Shown in pieces: positions 55,388 to 63,714 of a stretch of DNA of 64,000 nucleotides. The stretch spans positions 62,001 through 126,000 of the forward strand of contig CAMVGR010000002.1 in the NCBI GenBank assembly GCA_947167075.1, given 5' to 3'. The notes under the pieces were generated by a model. The model saw only the letters and a program-made list of their open reading frames with translations, ran no database searches and had not been told where the DNA came from. Each line of letters begins with the position of its first letter. The stretch's first letter is position 1. The position numbers and the translations under genes are program-made. This stretch comes from an uncultured Bacteroidales bacterium. Its GTDB lineage: Bacteria > Bacteroidota > Bacteroidia > Bacteroidales > P3.

Positions 55388-55891
55388 ATGGCGCAACATG
55401 ACACACGGCAATACGAGGCATACAATGACTTTCTCCTGCGGCACCGCGAGGCAGTGTGGCAGATGTGCTGGAAGTTTGCCAAAGGCAACCGCGCGGCCTG
55501 CGAGGACATGGTGCAGGAGGTGTGGATAGCGCTCTGGCTGCGCTTCGACCAATTGAAAACCAATGCGCCGGAGCTGATGCAGCGGGCGTGGCTGAAACGC
55601 GTCACACAATCCGTGCTGGTCGATCTCTACCGCCGTTCAGAGCCAGAGTCAGAGAGGCTCACCCCAGTGCTCATCAATACGATACCAGACACCTGTGTCG
55701 ACTATGCCGAGAGCATCGACGACCTGATGTCAACACTCTCCGACGACGAGGAGCGGCTCTTGCGCATGCGCCTCGAAGGCTACGACGCACAGGATATTGC
55801 TGACGAGTTCAAGATAGAACGCAACGCCGTCTACGTGCGTATCAATAGAATAATAACCAAATTGCGGAGGCGTTATGGAACAGGACTATAA
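55388..55891 (+). CDS. ECF-like RNA polymerase sigma factor
   Basis: The 167-residue protein has sigma-70 region 2 (LLRHREAVWQMCWKFAKGNRAACEDMVQEVWIALWLRFDQLK) and region 4 (LSDDEERLLRMRLEGYDAQDIADEFKIERNAVYVRINRIITKL). It is a small extracytoplasmic-function-type factor. The following gene overlaps by 17 bases and encodes a membrane protein with an N-terminal cytosolic tail, as expected of a sigma/anti-sigma pair. Confidence 0.88.
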   Translation: MAQHDTRQYEAYNDFLLRHREAVWQMCWKFAKGNRAACEDMVQEVWIALWLRFDQLKTNAPELMQRAWLKRVTQSVLVDLYRRSEPESERLTPVLINTIPDTCVDYAESIDDLMSTLSDDEERLLRMRLEGYDAQDIADEFKIERNAVYVRINRIITKLRRRYGTGL

Positions 55892-56519
55892 AGAACAGCT
55901 GCGGATGATGACCGAGGGGCTGGGCGAGTGGATGGACCGCCGCGAGCGCGAGCAACGCCGTCGCCGCCGTTGGCTGCGCGTGGTGCTGGGCGTGGTGGTC
56001 GTAGCCGCTGTCGTGCTGCTGCAGGTCTTCTTCCCTTGGCGCCGTGAGACAGTGAAGTATATCTACGTCAAAGACTCTATACAGGTTCACGACACAACAG
56101 TTTCACAACCCGCCAAGTCAACTCCAAAACCCACAACCAGAAAGAAACCCATAGGCATTGACATCGGCGGGCAGGGTGTCCACATCAGCGGAAGTGAAGA
56201 TGGAGAGTGGGGCAGCATCGACATTGATGAGAATGGAGTCCGTATCATTGGAGGTGACGACGAGGAGACAGGCAGTATTGTGATTGGAGCTGGTGGTGTA
56301 CGCATCAATGGCAAGGACATTGTCGGCAGTAAGGGAACGACAGCGCAGAACCTGGTGAAAGTGGATTTTGTCGCCGATGACTATATCAAAGAGATGCGCA
56401 TGCCCGGGAATAAGGTGCAACCGTTTATCGACTCCATTCGTGCTTGCTATAAAAATGTCGTTGTCGCAGAGGATGAGGACGGTAGCGTGGCTGTAGTTGT
56501 AAGCAAGAAACTAGATTAA
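55875..56519 (+). CDS. Single-pass membrane protein, putative anti-sigma factor
   Basis: The 214-residue protein has a basic cytosolic segment (GEWMDRREREQRRRRRW), one transmembrane helix (VVLGVVVVAAVVLLQVFF) and a periplasmic region. The latter contains three related units, KPIGIDIGGQGVHISG, WGSIDIDENGVRIIGG and TGSIVIGAGGVRINGK, a short beta-repeat. It overlaps the sigma-factor gene by 17 bases. The role as anti-sigma is inferred from context. It ends at a terminator hairpin. Confidence 0.65.
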   Translation: MEQDYKEQLRMMTEGLGEWMDRREREQRRRRRWLRVVLGVVVVAAVVLLQVFFPWRRETVKYIYVKDSIQVHDTTVSQPAKSTPKPTTRKKPIGIDIGGQGVHISGSEDGEWGSIDIDENGVRIIGGDDEETGSIVIGAGGVRINGKDIVGSKGTTAQNLVKVDFVADDYIKEMRMPGNKVQPFIDSIRACYKNVVVAEDEDGSVAVVVSKKLD

Positions 56520-56535
56520 TACATAAAAACTGGGG

Positions 56536-56571
56536 AAAAACGCCTCCGTTGTAAGATTCGGAGGCGTTTTT
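56536..56571 (+). terminator. Terminator after the sigma/anti-sigma pair
   Basis: AAAAACGCCTCCG and CGGAGGCGTTTTT form a perfect 13-bp stem with a ten-base loop, ending in a T-run. Confidence 0.85.
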
Positions 56572-56602
56572 GCGTATTATATTGGTAAACGGACAACCAT
56601 TT

Positions 56603-58924
56603 ATGAAGAGAATCCTGTTTACCCTCGCGCTTGCCTTGATGGGCATGAACGCATTCGCCCAAACCATTACCGGCCGTCTGGTCGACGACGGCGGGCAACC
56701 TGTGGCTTTCGCCAACGTGGCCCTGTATCGGGATACCATTCTTATAAGCGGGACCTCCTCCGGCGAGGACGGTTCCTTCGCCGTACCCCTCACCCCTTCG
56801 GGGAGCACCCCTAAAACAGGGGCGCAGTATGGTCCCTACAGGCTCGAGGCCTTGTATGTGGGCTACGAGCGGCTGGCGGTGCGCTGCACGGCGGGCGACG
56901 ACCTCGGCACGCTGACGATGAACCGCATGCAGCTGCGTGAGGTGGAAATTACTGCCAGCCGCATCACCGAGGAGGTAAACCGCTACGTCGTATTGCCCAA
57001 GCCCGAAGAGGTGGAGGCCGCCGGACGGACGCTGGTGCTGCTCGACATGCTAGGTCTGCCGGGCTTGAAGGTGGATGTGGCCCTGCAGAGCATCACCGTC
57101 GATGGCGGGCTGGCCATACTGCAAATCAACGGCAAGGAGGTGCCAGTGGCACGGTTGGCAAACCTGCGCGCCGAACATATAAAGCGTGTGGAATACAGTA
57201 ACAACCCAGGCATACGATATTTGGACCGCGGCGCTTCGGGTATCATCAATATAATACTAAAAGAACGTGAGGATGGCGGTAGCATTGTGGCTAATGGAAA
57301 CACAGCGTTCACCACGGGCTTTGCCAACGGCTACCTGCAGGGCAGCTACCATGTGGGCAAAAGCGAGTTTGCGTTGGAGTACAGCCTCGGCTACCGCAAC
57401 TACGACAGCGTGCCCTACGAGATGGAAGACAGCTACCTCGACCCCATGCGCACCGTCACCCGCAGCCAGCGCACCAATATGCCTTTCCGATACACCACCC
57501 ACGACCTGACTGCTGAATACACCTACCAGCATGACGACAGCACCATGTTCGTGGCCGCTCTCAAGGATAACTTCTTCACCAAGACCCTCAGCGCCTACGG
57601 CACCATGACCGAGACCGACCGAGGCACGACCATCACACAGACTCTGGAACAGCAGCAACACCAACGCGACAACCTACCCAGCCTCGACCTCTACTTCACC
57701 CACCGCATGCCGCGCGGCCGGAAGGTGGAACTGAACGTGGTGGGTGAATATTCCGTGAACCGCTACGACAACACCCTTACCTATAGCGCCGAGGGATTCG
57801 CGCCGGCCACCTACGCCACAGATGTCGACGGCCACGGCTACGCCCTCAGCGCCGAGGGGGCCTACAGCGTTCAACTCGGCACCGCCGAATTGCGCACAGG
57901 CCTGCAATACCAGCACAACTTCGCCGCGAACGACTACACACTCAACGGCACCACCACCTCCATGACCAAGGACAACGCCTACCTCTATGCCGAGCTGGCG
58001 GGCAGCCTTGGTTCCAAGGTGGGCTACTCCCTCGGCACCGGTGCCAAGCTTTTCAACGTCAGCGACGGCACCGACAACCAGCGCTACCTCCGCAACCTCA
58101 GCACTGCCCGCCTGCAATGGCGCATCAATCAGCAGTTTTCGCTCACCGCCACAGCACAGTACACGCCCATCCTGCCCACTCTAGCTTCGCTCTCGCCCGT
58201 CTTCCAGCAAACCGACGACGTCGAGGGACAACAGGGAAACCCCGACCTCAAGCCCAGCGAACAGCTACAGGCCGCCCTCATACTGCGCTACACCCATCCA
58301 AAGGGGTATTATGTCATAGCCAATTCCGGCCTGATGCACATATTCCATCCCTACTTTGACGGCTACCAATACAATGCAGAGCGTGACCTCTTCGTCCTCA
58401 GCTATTATGACGCTGATCGATGGCATGTGCCCTATGGTTATTTGGAAACTGGTGTCAAAGGCCTTTGGAACCACTTGAATTTCTCGTTTGCAGGCGTGTA
58501 CTTCCACTATGTCTCAGAAGGTCCAGAGTTCTCCCACACGCGTGACAACATTGCTGCCGAGATCAATGTCCAATTCTTTTGGAAAGGTGTTGTGGCCGGT
58601 GCCAATTTCACACTGCTGCCACGAATGAAACTGCTCGCCGAAGACTTTATGAAAGAAGAGATGACCCAGGAAATCTATTTGCAGTACAGATGGAAAAGCC
58701 TCACGGCCTCCGCCATGTGGCTCTGTCCGCTTAACCCCGACGGATACAGTTATGAGGTGCAGGGACTCAGCGCCGTACATCCCTTCCGCCACACCCACTG
58801 GACCGCTGACAACGGAAACATGTTCGTCCTCGGCCTCACCTGGCAGATGGATTTCGGTCGCAAGTTCAACAAAGGTGAAAAGACACTCAATAACGGTGGC
58901 TATGACAACGGTATGGTCAGATAA
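56603..58924 (+). CDS. TonB-dependent-receptor-like outer-membrane protein with CarboxypepD-like domain
   Basis: The ATG at 56603 gives about 773 residues. After a signal peptide (MKRILFTLALALMGMNAFAQ) comes an N-terminal CarboxypepD_reg-like domain (TITGRLVDDGGQPVAFANVALYRD). A plug-like region (LLDMLGLPGLKVDVALQSITVDGG, YLDRGASGIINIILKERE) and a long beta-barrel follow. It fits the 'outer membrane beta-barrel protein' family of TonB-dependent-like receptors without a clear TonB box. A short insertion PLTPSGSTPKTGAQYGP interrupts the N-terminal domain. The ligand is unknown. The next gene starts 72 bases downstream. Confidence 0.82.
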   Translation: MKRILFTLALALMGMNAFAQTITGRLVDDGGQPVAFANVALYRDTILISGTSSGEDGSFAVPLTPSGSTPKTGAQYGPYRLEALYVGYERLAVRCTAGDDLGTLTMNRMQLREVEITASRITEEVNRYVVLPKPEEVEAAGRTLVLLDMLGLPGLKVDVALQSITVDGGLAILQINGKEVPVARLANLRAEHIKRVEYSNNPGIRYLDRGASGIINIILKEREDGGSIVANGNTAFTTGFANGYLQGSYHVGKSEFALEYSLGYRNYDSVPYEMEDSYLDPMRTVTRSQRTNMPFRYTTHDLTAEYTYQHDDSTMFVAALKDNFFTKTLSAYGTMTETDRGTTITQTLEQQQHQRDNLPSLDLYFTHRMPRGRKVELNVVGEYSVNRYDNTLTYSAEGFAPATYATDVDGHGYALSAEGAYSVQLGTAELRTGLQYQHNFAANDYTLNGTTTSMTKDNAYLYAELAGSLGSKVGYSLGTGAKLFNVSDGTDNQRYLRNLSTARLQWRINQQFSLTATAQYTPILPTLASLSPVFQQTDDVEGQQGNPDLKPSEQLQAALILRYTHPKGYYVIANSGLMHIFHPYFDGYQYNAERDLFVLSYYDADRWHVPYGYLETGVKGLWNHLNFSFAGVYFHYVSEGPEFSHTRDNIAAEINVQFFWKGVVAGANFTLLPRMKLLAEDFMKEEMTQEIYLQYRWKSLTASAMWLCPLNPDGYSYEVQGLSAVHPFRHTHWTADNGNMFVLGLTWQMDFGRKFNKGEKTLNNGGYDNGMVR

Positions 58925-58996
58925 TTTTCAAAATACACGGAACAGACAATAATTCAGTCTCATTTGCGTTTTTTTACAAAAAAAAGAGACGCTCAA

Positions 58997-59683
58997 ATGA
59001 AAAAAGGAGACTGGATACTGATTGCCTGTGTCGCCGTGGTGGCGGCACTCTTCGCCATCCCGCAGACCCACTGCGCCGAAGGCTTCAACTGGGCCACCGC
59101 CCACCACCCCTACATCATGGCTTTCTTCAAGTTCGCCATCCTCGCCACCCTGGGCGAGATGCTGGCCCTGCGCATCCGCGAGGGTGTGTACAACAAGCCG
59201 GGCTTCGGGGTCCTGCCCCGCATGATGGTGTGGGGCTTCCTTGGCATGTGCATCGCCATGGCTATGGTCATCTTCAAGACCGGCGTGCCGGCTTTCCTCG
59301 GTACGCTGGGATGGAAGAGTGCCGCGACGGTATTTGCCGCTCCGACCTTCTCCTGGGCTAAGCTGGGCGTAGCCTTCGCCGTCAGCGTTCTGATGAACAG
59401 CATCTTCGCTCCGGTGATGATGACCTTCCACAAGTGTACCGACATTCATATCACCGACAACGGCGGCACCGTCCGTGGCCTGCTCCGGCCCATGAAGATG
59501 CGCGAGATATTCGCCCATAAGGTCAACTGGGACATGCAGTGGAACTTCGTCATCAAGCGGACCATCCCCCTCTTCTGGTTCCCGGCCCACACCATCACCT
59601 TCATCCTGCCCTCCAACCTGCAAGTGCTCTTTGCCGCCCTGCTCGGCGTGGCCCTGGGGCTGATACTTGCCATCAAGAAATGA
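58997..59683 (+). CDS. Mpv17/PMP22-like membrane protein
   Basis: The ATG at 58997 gives 228 residues with four to five hydrophobic segments. The C-terminal FWFPAHTITFILPSNLQVLFAALLGVALGLIL resembles the Mpv17/PMP22 signature, and HHPYIMAFFKFAILATLGEMLALRI is a second conserved region. Homologues in Bacteroidota are annotated this way; the function is unknown. Its TGA overlaps the ATG of the next gene. The in-frame TTG at 58964 is not preferred. Confidence 0.6.
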   Translation: MKKGDWILIACVAVVAALFAIPQTHCAEGFNWATAHHPYIMAFFKFAILATLGEMLALRIREGVYNKPGFGVLPRMMVWGFLGMCIAMAMVIFKTGVPAFLGTLGWKSAATVFAAPTFSWAKLGVAFAVSVLMNSIFAPVMMTFHKCTDIHITDNGGTVRGLLRPMKMREIFAHKVNWDMQWNFVIKRTIPLFWFPAHTITFILPSNLQVLFAALLGVALGLILAIKK

Positions 59684-60894
59684 AGAAGGTTCTAATAGGC
59701 TTAATGGGTTTAATGGGGTTGATGGGTTTCATGAGAGCCCAGAGCCCCTTCAGCCTTGATTGGCACGGTTTCGTCAACCCCCACTACTACGCCGACAGCC
59801 GCTCGGTGGTGGGCGGGCGCGAGGACATGATGCTCTTCTACCCCAAGCCCATCGTGCTCGACAGTCTAGGCCATGACATCAACGACGGCTGGCAGGCCAA
59901 CATGCTGGCCATCACCGCCCGCCTGGGCCTTCGCGTCAAAGGGCCCGACATGCTGGGTGCGCGGGCCAGCGCCTACGTCGAGGGCGACTTTACCGGCGCC
60001 ACCAACGCCACCATCAACAACCTACGCCTGCGCCACGCCTACATCCAGATGGACTGGATGAGGAGCTATGGTGTCGAGGTCCCTTCCTCGCTGCGCCACA
60101 CCCTCATCGTGGGCCAGTACTGGTACCCGATGGTCATCCACGAGATCATGCCCATGACCAACCCCCTCAACATGGGGGCCCCCTTCCACTGCTATGCCCG
60201 CCAGCCGCAGGTGCGCTACGAATACATCGCCCACGGCTTCAACGTGGTGGCCGCTGCCTGCTGGCAGCTGGACAACATGAGCCAGGGCCTGCTCAACGGC
60301 CTTCCCGCCAGCAGCACCCTCTTCGCCCGCCACAGCCTGGTGCCCGAGCTCAACCTCCAGCTGCGTTATCTCACCAAGCACTTCTTCTTCGGCGCTGCCG
60401 CCAACCTGAAGACCATACGGCCAGTGGTCACCACCGACCCCAACCATCTGGTGCTTGATGCCAAGCATCACTCGTTGACCTACTCCCTCTTCGGCAAATA
60501 CACCGGTGCTGCCGTCACCGTCAAGGCGCAGGCCCTGCTCAACAACAGCCTCTACGAGGGCTGCTCGCTGGGCGGCTACCTCATGCTGGCCGACAGCACC
60601 TTCCAGGACTGGCACTTCAACACCGTATGGCTCGACATCGAGCGCGCCCGCGGTCACTGGCGCCCCGGCCTCTTCCTCGGCTACGCCCACAATCTTGACT
60701 ATGGCAATACCGCCTTCGTCCATTGTTTCGGACGCGGCCACGACCTGGAATACCTCTGGCGCATACAGCCTCGCCTCACATACAAGTCCCTCACCGGATT
60801 GGACTTCACCGCCGAGGTGGAGTACACCCGTGCAGGCTACATCGAGCCGGTAGGCAACCTGCGCCTCTCCCTCAGCATGGTCTACTCCTTCTGA
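59680..60894 (+). CDS. Outer-membrane protein of unknown function
   Basis: The ATG overlaps the previous TGA (ATGA) and gives 404 residues. The signal peptide (MKKVLIGLMGLMGLMGFMRAQ) is built from a tandem of nine-base repeats coding GLM. The mature part has barrel-like strands (SAYVEGDFTGATNATINNLRLRHAYIQMDW, VGQYWYPMVIHEIMP). It is probably an outer-membrane porin-type protein. The family is not recognised. It likely acts with the Mpv17-like protein encoded immediately upstream. Confidence 0.65.
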   Translation: MKKVLIGLMGLMGLMGFMRAQSPFSLDWHGFVNPHYYADSRSVVGGREDMMLFYPKPIVLDSLGHDINDGWQANMLAITARLGLRVKGPDMLGARASAYVEGDFTGATNATINNLRLRHAYIQMDWMRSYGVEVPSSLRHTLIVGQYWYPMVIHEIMPMTNPLNMGAPFHCYARQPQVRYEYIAHGFNVVAAACWQLDNMSQGLLNGLPASSTLFARHSLVPELNLQLRYLTKHFFFGAAANLKTIRPVVTTDPNHLVLDAKHHSLTYSLFGKYTGAAVTVKAQALLNNSLYEGCSLGGYLMLADSTFQDWHFNTVWLDIERARGHWRPGLFLGYAHNLDYGNTAFVHCFGRGHDLEYLWRIQPRLTYKSLTGLDFTAEVEYTRAGYIEPVGNLRLSLSMVYSF

Positions 60895-60921
60895 GCCAGA
60901 CGTTTCGGCTGGTCTTTTTTC
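60892..60921 (+). terminator. Terminator after the outer-membrane protein gene
   Basis: GAGCCAGACG and CGGCTGGTC pair with a bulge and a mismatch around TTT, followed by TTTTTT. It begins at the stop codon. Confidence 0.5.
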
Positions 60922-61239
60922 TAATCATGTCAATGAACTATTGGGAGAGGTAATCCTGCCCTCTTTTGGATGCTGGGATTCGCTCTCCTGAGCCGACAAT
61001 ATAAGGCCATTTTCGAAAAATGCTCAAAATCGATTCAGAATAGTACTTAAACGTTACACAAAAGTACTCAACTCTCCCATCCTGGGCACATCGTTATCTG
61101 TATTTCCTAATATGCAGGAATACAACTTTTCTCCCACACGGCAAAAAATTAATCACCATTTCATTTATTTTTCGTAATTTTGCACCCGAAATCATTGTTA
61201 TCGCCCCACAAGAAATATAACAAACAAACATACCATATT
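60895..61239. other. Intergenic region upstream of the C69 gene
   Basis: It contains the terminator at 60892-60921 and the promoter box at 61175-61184. Bases 60930-61130 show no recognisable feature. Confidence 0.5.
61175..61184 (+). promoter_or_regulatory. -7 box of the C69 dipeptidase gene
   Basis: TAATTTTGCA matches TAnnTTTG and lies 55 bases upstream of the ATG at 61240. This places the longer start at 61180 inside the promoter. Confidence 0.6.
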
Positions 61240-63003
61240 ATGCGTAAAATCAACCGTATTATCGCAGCAGGCCTTTTCAGCGCCGCCATGCTCCTGAGCT
61301 CGACCGCCGATGCCTGCACCAATTTCCTGTTCACCAAGGGTGCTACCAAGGATGGCAGCACGATGATCACCTATGCCGCCGACAGCCATACGCTCTACGG
61401 CGAGCTTTACTATCGCAAGGCTGCCGACTATCCTGCTGGCACCGAGTTTATGCTCTTCGAGTGGGACACTGGGAAGCAACTGTTCAAAATACCACAGGTG
61501 GCTCATACCTATTCGGTTGTTGGAAATATGAACGAGCATCAGTTGGCCATCGGCGAGACCACCTACGGCGGACGTGAGGAATGCTGGAAGAGCCCCATTA
61601 AAGGTATCGACTACGGTTCGCTCATCTACATCACCCTGCAGCGAGCCAAGACCGCCCGCGAAGCCATCAAGGTGATGACCGAACTGGTGGCTACCTACGG
61701 CTACTGCTCCGAGGGCGAAAGCTTCTCTATCGCCGACCCTAACGAGGTGTGGGTGATGGACTTCATCGGCAAGCGTGGCGAGCCGGTGAAAAGCGATGTG
61801 GCATCGAAATTGAAATATCAGTATAAAGATGGTGCTGTATGGGTGGCCCGTCGCGTACCCGATGGCTATGTCTGTGGCCATGCCAACCAAGCCCGCATCA
61901 CTCAGTTCCCGCAAGAGGGCAAGAAGTGGAGCAAAGCAAAGGGCAAAGGTCTTCATAAAGCCATCAGCAGCGCCCACATCGACTATATCTACGAGCCTGA
62001 GGTGGAATGCGTCTATGCAAGCGATGTTGTCACCTATGCCCGTGCCTGTGGATGGTACGAGGGTACAGATGCCGACTTCTCCTTCACCGACACCTATGCT
62101 CCGCTGACCTTCAGTGGTCTGCGTGGCTGCGATGCCCGTGTCTACGCCATGTTCCATCGCGTGGCCAGTGGCATGGAACGCTACGAGAAATTTGTTATGG
62201 GCGACCCTACCGCCGAGCGTATGCCCCTGTGGGTAAAGCCTGACCATCAGGTAGATGTGCGCGAGGTTATGGACCTGATGCGCGACCACTACGAGGGTAC
62301 CTCCATGGATATGACCAAAGACCTCGGTGCAGGTCCTTTCCAGTGCCCCTACCGTTGGCGCCCGATGAGCTTCGAAATCGACGGCCATACCTATATCCAT
62401 GAGCGTGCCACCAGTACCCAGCAAACTGGCTTCTCGTTCGTGGCACAGTGCCGCTCGTGGTTGCCCAACAAGATTGGCGGCATCCTGTGGTTTGGTGTGG
62501 ATGATACCTATAGTACCGTCTATTGCCCCATGTATTGCGGTATTACCGAGATTCCTATCTGCTTCCGCGAACGCAATGGTTCCATGACCACCTATAGTTC
62601 CACTTCGGCCTTTTGGCTCTTCAACCGTGTAAGCAACTTTGTATATAGTCGCTACAGCGATATGATCAAGGATGTACGTCGTGTTCAGGACATTCTTGAG
62701 CTGGGCTACATCAACGATGTGAAGAAGTTCGACGAGCGTGCTGTGCAGAGCGAAGGCGAAGCACTCGAAGCCCTTCTGAACGATTTCAGCGGTCGCCAGG
62801 CAAGCAAGATGATGCGTGCATGGCGAGAACTCGACGAGTATCTGCTGGTTAAATATGTGGATGGTAATGTGAAGAAGACCAATCAGGGCCGCTTCGTGTG
62901 CACAGAGACCGGCATGTCTGCCATGCCCGACCAGCCTGCCTACCGCGAAGAATGGCTCCGCATGATTGTGAACGACCATGGCGATGTGATTCGCCAGAAG
63001 TAA
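61240..63003 (+). CDS. C69 family dipeptidase
   Basis: The ATG at 61240 gives 587 residues. A signal peptide (MRKINRIIAAGLFSAAMLLSS) is followed by ADACTNFLFTKGATKDGSTM, in which the cysteine (about residue 26) would become the N-terminal nucleophile after processing, as in Ntn-hydrolase C69 peptidases. NEHQLAIGETTYGGREE and EGESFSIADPNEVWVMDFIGKRGEPV are further family motifs. It cleaves dipeptides in the periplasm, complementing the S46 peptidase. A clear terminator follows. Confidence 0.93.
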   Translation: MRKINRIIAAGLFSAAMLLSSTADACTNFLFTKGATKDGSTMITYAADSHTLYGELYYRKAADYPAGTEFMLFEWDTGKQLFKIPQVAHTYSVVGNMNEHQLAIGETTYGGREECWKSPIKGIDYGSLIYITLQRAKTAREAIKVMTELVATYGYCSEGESFSIADPNEVWVMDFIGKRGEPVKSDVASKLKYQYKDGAVWVARRVPDGYVCGHANQARITQFPQEGKKWSKAKGKGLHKAISSAHIDYIYEPEVECVYASDVVTYARACGWYEGTDADFSFTDTYAPLTFSGLRGCDARVYAMFHRVASGMERYEKFVMGDPTAERMPLWVKPDHQVDVREVMDLMRDHYEGTSMDMTKDLGAGPFQCPYRWRPMSFEIDGHTYIHERATSTQQTGFSFVAQCRSWLPNKIGGILWFGVDDTYSTVYCPMYCGITEIPICFRERNGSMTTYSSTSAFWLFNRVSNFVYSRYSDMIKDVRRVQDILELGYINDVKKFDERAVQSEGEALEALLNDFSGRQASKMMRAWRELDEYLLVKYVDGNVKKTNQGRFVCTETGMSAMPDQPAYREEWLRMIVNDHGDVIRQK

Positions 63004-63026
63004 CATCGTGTATTCTGCAAAGCAAT

Positions 63027-63052
63027 AGAGGCCGCCCAATGGGTGGCCTCTT
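63027..63052 (+). terminator. Terminator of the C69 gene
   Basis: AGAGGCCGCCC and GGGTGGCCTCT form an 11-bp stem (one G-T) around AAT, followed by TTTC, 24 bases past the stop. Confidence 0.8.
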
Positions 63053-63101
63053 TCGTTCTAGAAGTGTATGTATGCCATGTTCACGACCTAAATCCGACGT
63101 G

Positions 63102-63191
63102 TATGCACCGTGATGTCACGGTAGAGGTGCGAGGATGGTGCGAGGATGGTGCGAGGATGATGCGAGGATGGTACGGTTCAAGTACGGTAGT
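63102..63191 (+). repeat. R2-related element f with four 11-bp units
   Basis: Four consecutive copies of GCGAGGATGGT (63129-63172, one with A at position 10) are flanked by GCACCGTGATGTCACGGT and by ACGGTTCAAGTACGGT. The outer parts resemble R2, while the inner unit differs from ACGGTGCATGT but keeps the 11-bp period. Confidence 0.75.
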
Positions 63192-63225
63192 GATGCGGGG
63201 CGATAGTGGCACAGGTGGGCGACGG

Positions 63226-63684
63226 CTATTCGTTGTTGTCGTCGGTGCGGGCAGGGGGTTGGGGCTGTGCCGGATTGTCGAGTTGTCGCATGAGTACAAA
63301 GTATAACCCAACAAAGAGGAGTGCCATCATGATGTCGCCTAGCCCAATAAAACCTCTTCCCAGGAACAGAATGGGCAACAGCAGAAGCAGGAGTCGTGCC
63401 AGGGTGTAGCAATGGAATCCCGACCAGCGCAGACGCCACATGAGGATGGCACCCAACACCTCGAGCAAGTATAGCAAGGCAGAACCTAGATAGAATTCGC
63501 GAGGTGCTTCCAGCATGCGTTCCATCATGATGGAGAACTGTTCGGGGAGCATATTGGGGTTTTCCGACATGATTTGTTTCATTTCGGGCAGCATCAAGGC
63601 CACGCTGAAATAGCTGAGGGCACTCATGCCAGCCCACACAAATGTGATTACAAGCAGAATGTGGAATAATGTCGTGTTTTTCAT
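63226..63684 (-). CDS. Small membrane protein of unknown function
   Basis: The 152-residue protein has four predicted transmembrane segments (FHILLVITFVWAGMSALSYF, FYLGSALLYLLEVLGAILMW, CYTLARLLLLLLPILFLG, MMALLFVGLYFVLMR) and a polar, proline-rich C-terminus. No family is assigned. The gene lies 30 bases downstream of nadK on the same strand, so the two may be co-transcribed. Confidence 0.7.
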   Translation of the reverse strand: MKNTTLFHILLVITFVWAGMSALSYFSVALMLPEMKQIMSENPNMLPEQFSIMMERMLEAPREFYLGSALLYLLEVLGAILMWRLRWSGFHCYTLARLLLLLLPILFLGRGFIGLGDIMMALLFVGLYFVLMRQLDNPAQPQPPARTDDNNE

Positions 63685-63714
63685 TTTGTTCGTTTGCTTT
63701 ATTGTCTATTGCGA

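Noticed and set aside
60022..60741. Minus-strand frame of 239 codons
   Set aside because: It is the antisense shadow of the GC-rich outer-membrane protein gene at 59680-60894.
61198..63039. Minus-strand open frame of 613 codons opposite the C69 dipeptidase gene
   Set aside because: The plus strand encodes a complete C69 enzyme with signal peptide. The antisense peptide has no recognisable domain.
63129..63172. Short tandem array that might be a CRISPR
   Set aside because: The 11-bp units are directly adjacent with no spacers and there are no cas genes in the window. The same holds for the unit arrays in R1 and R2.
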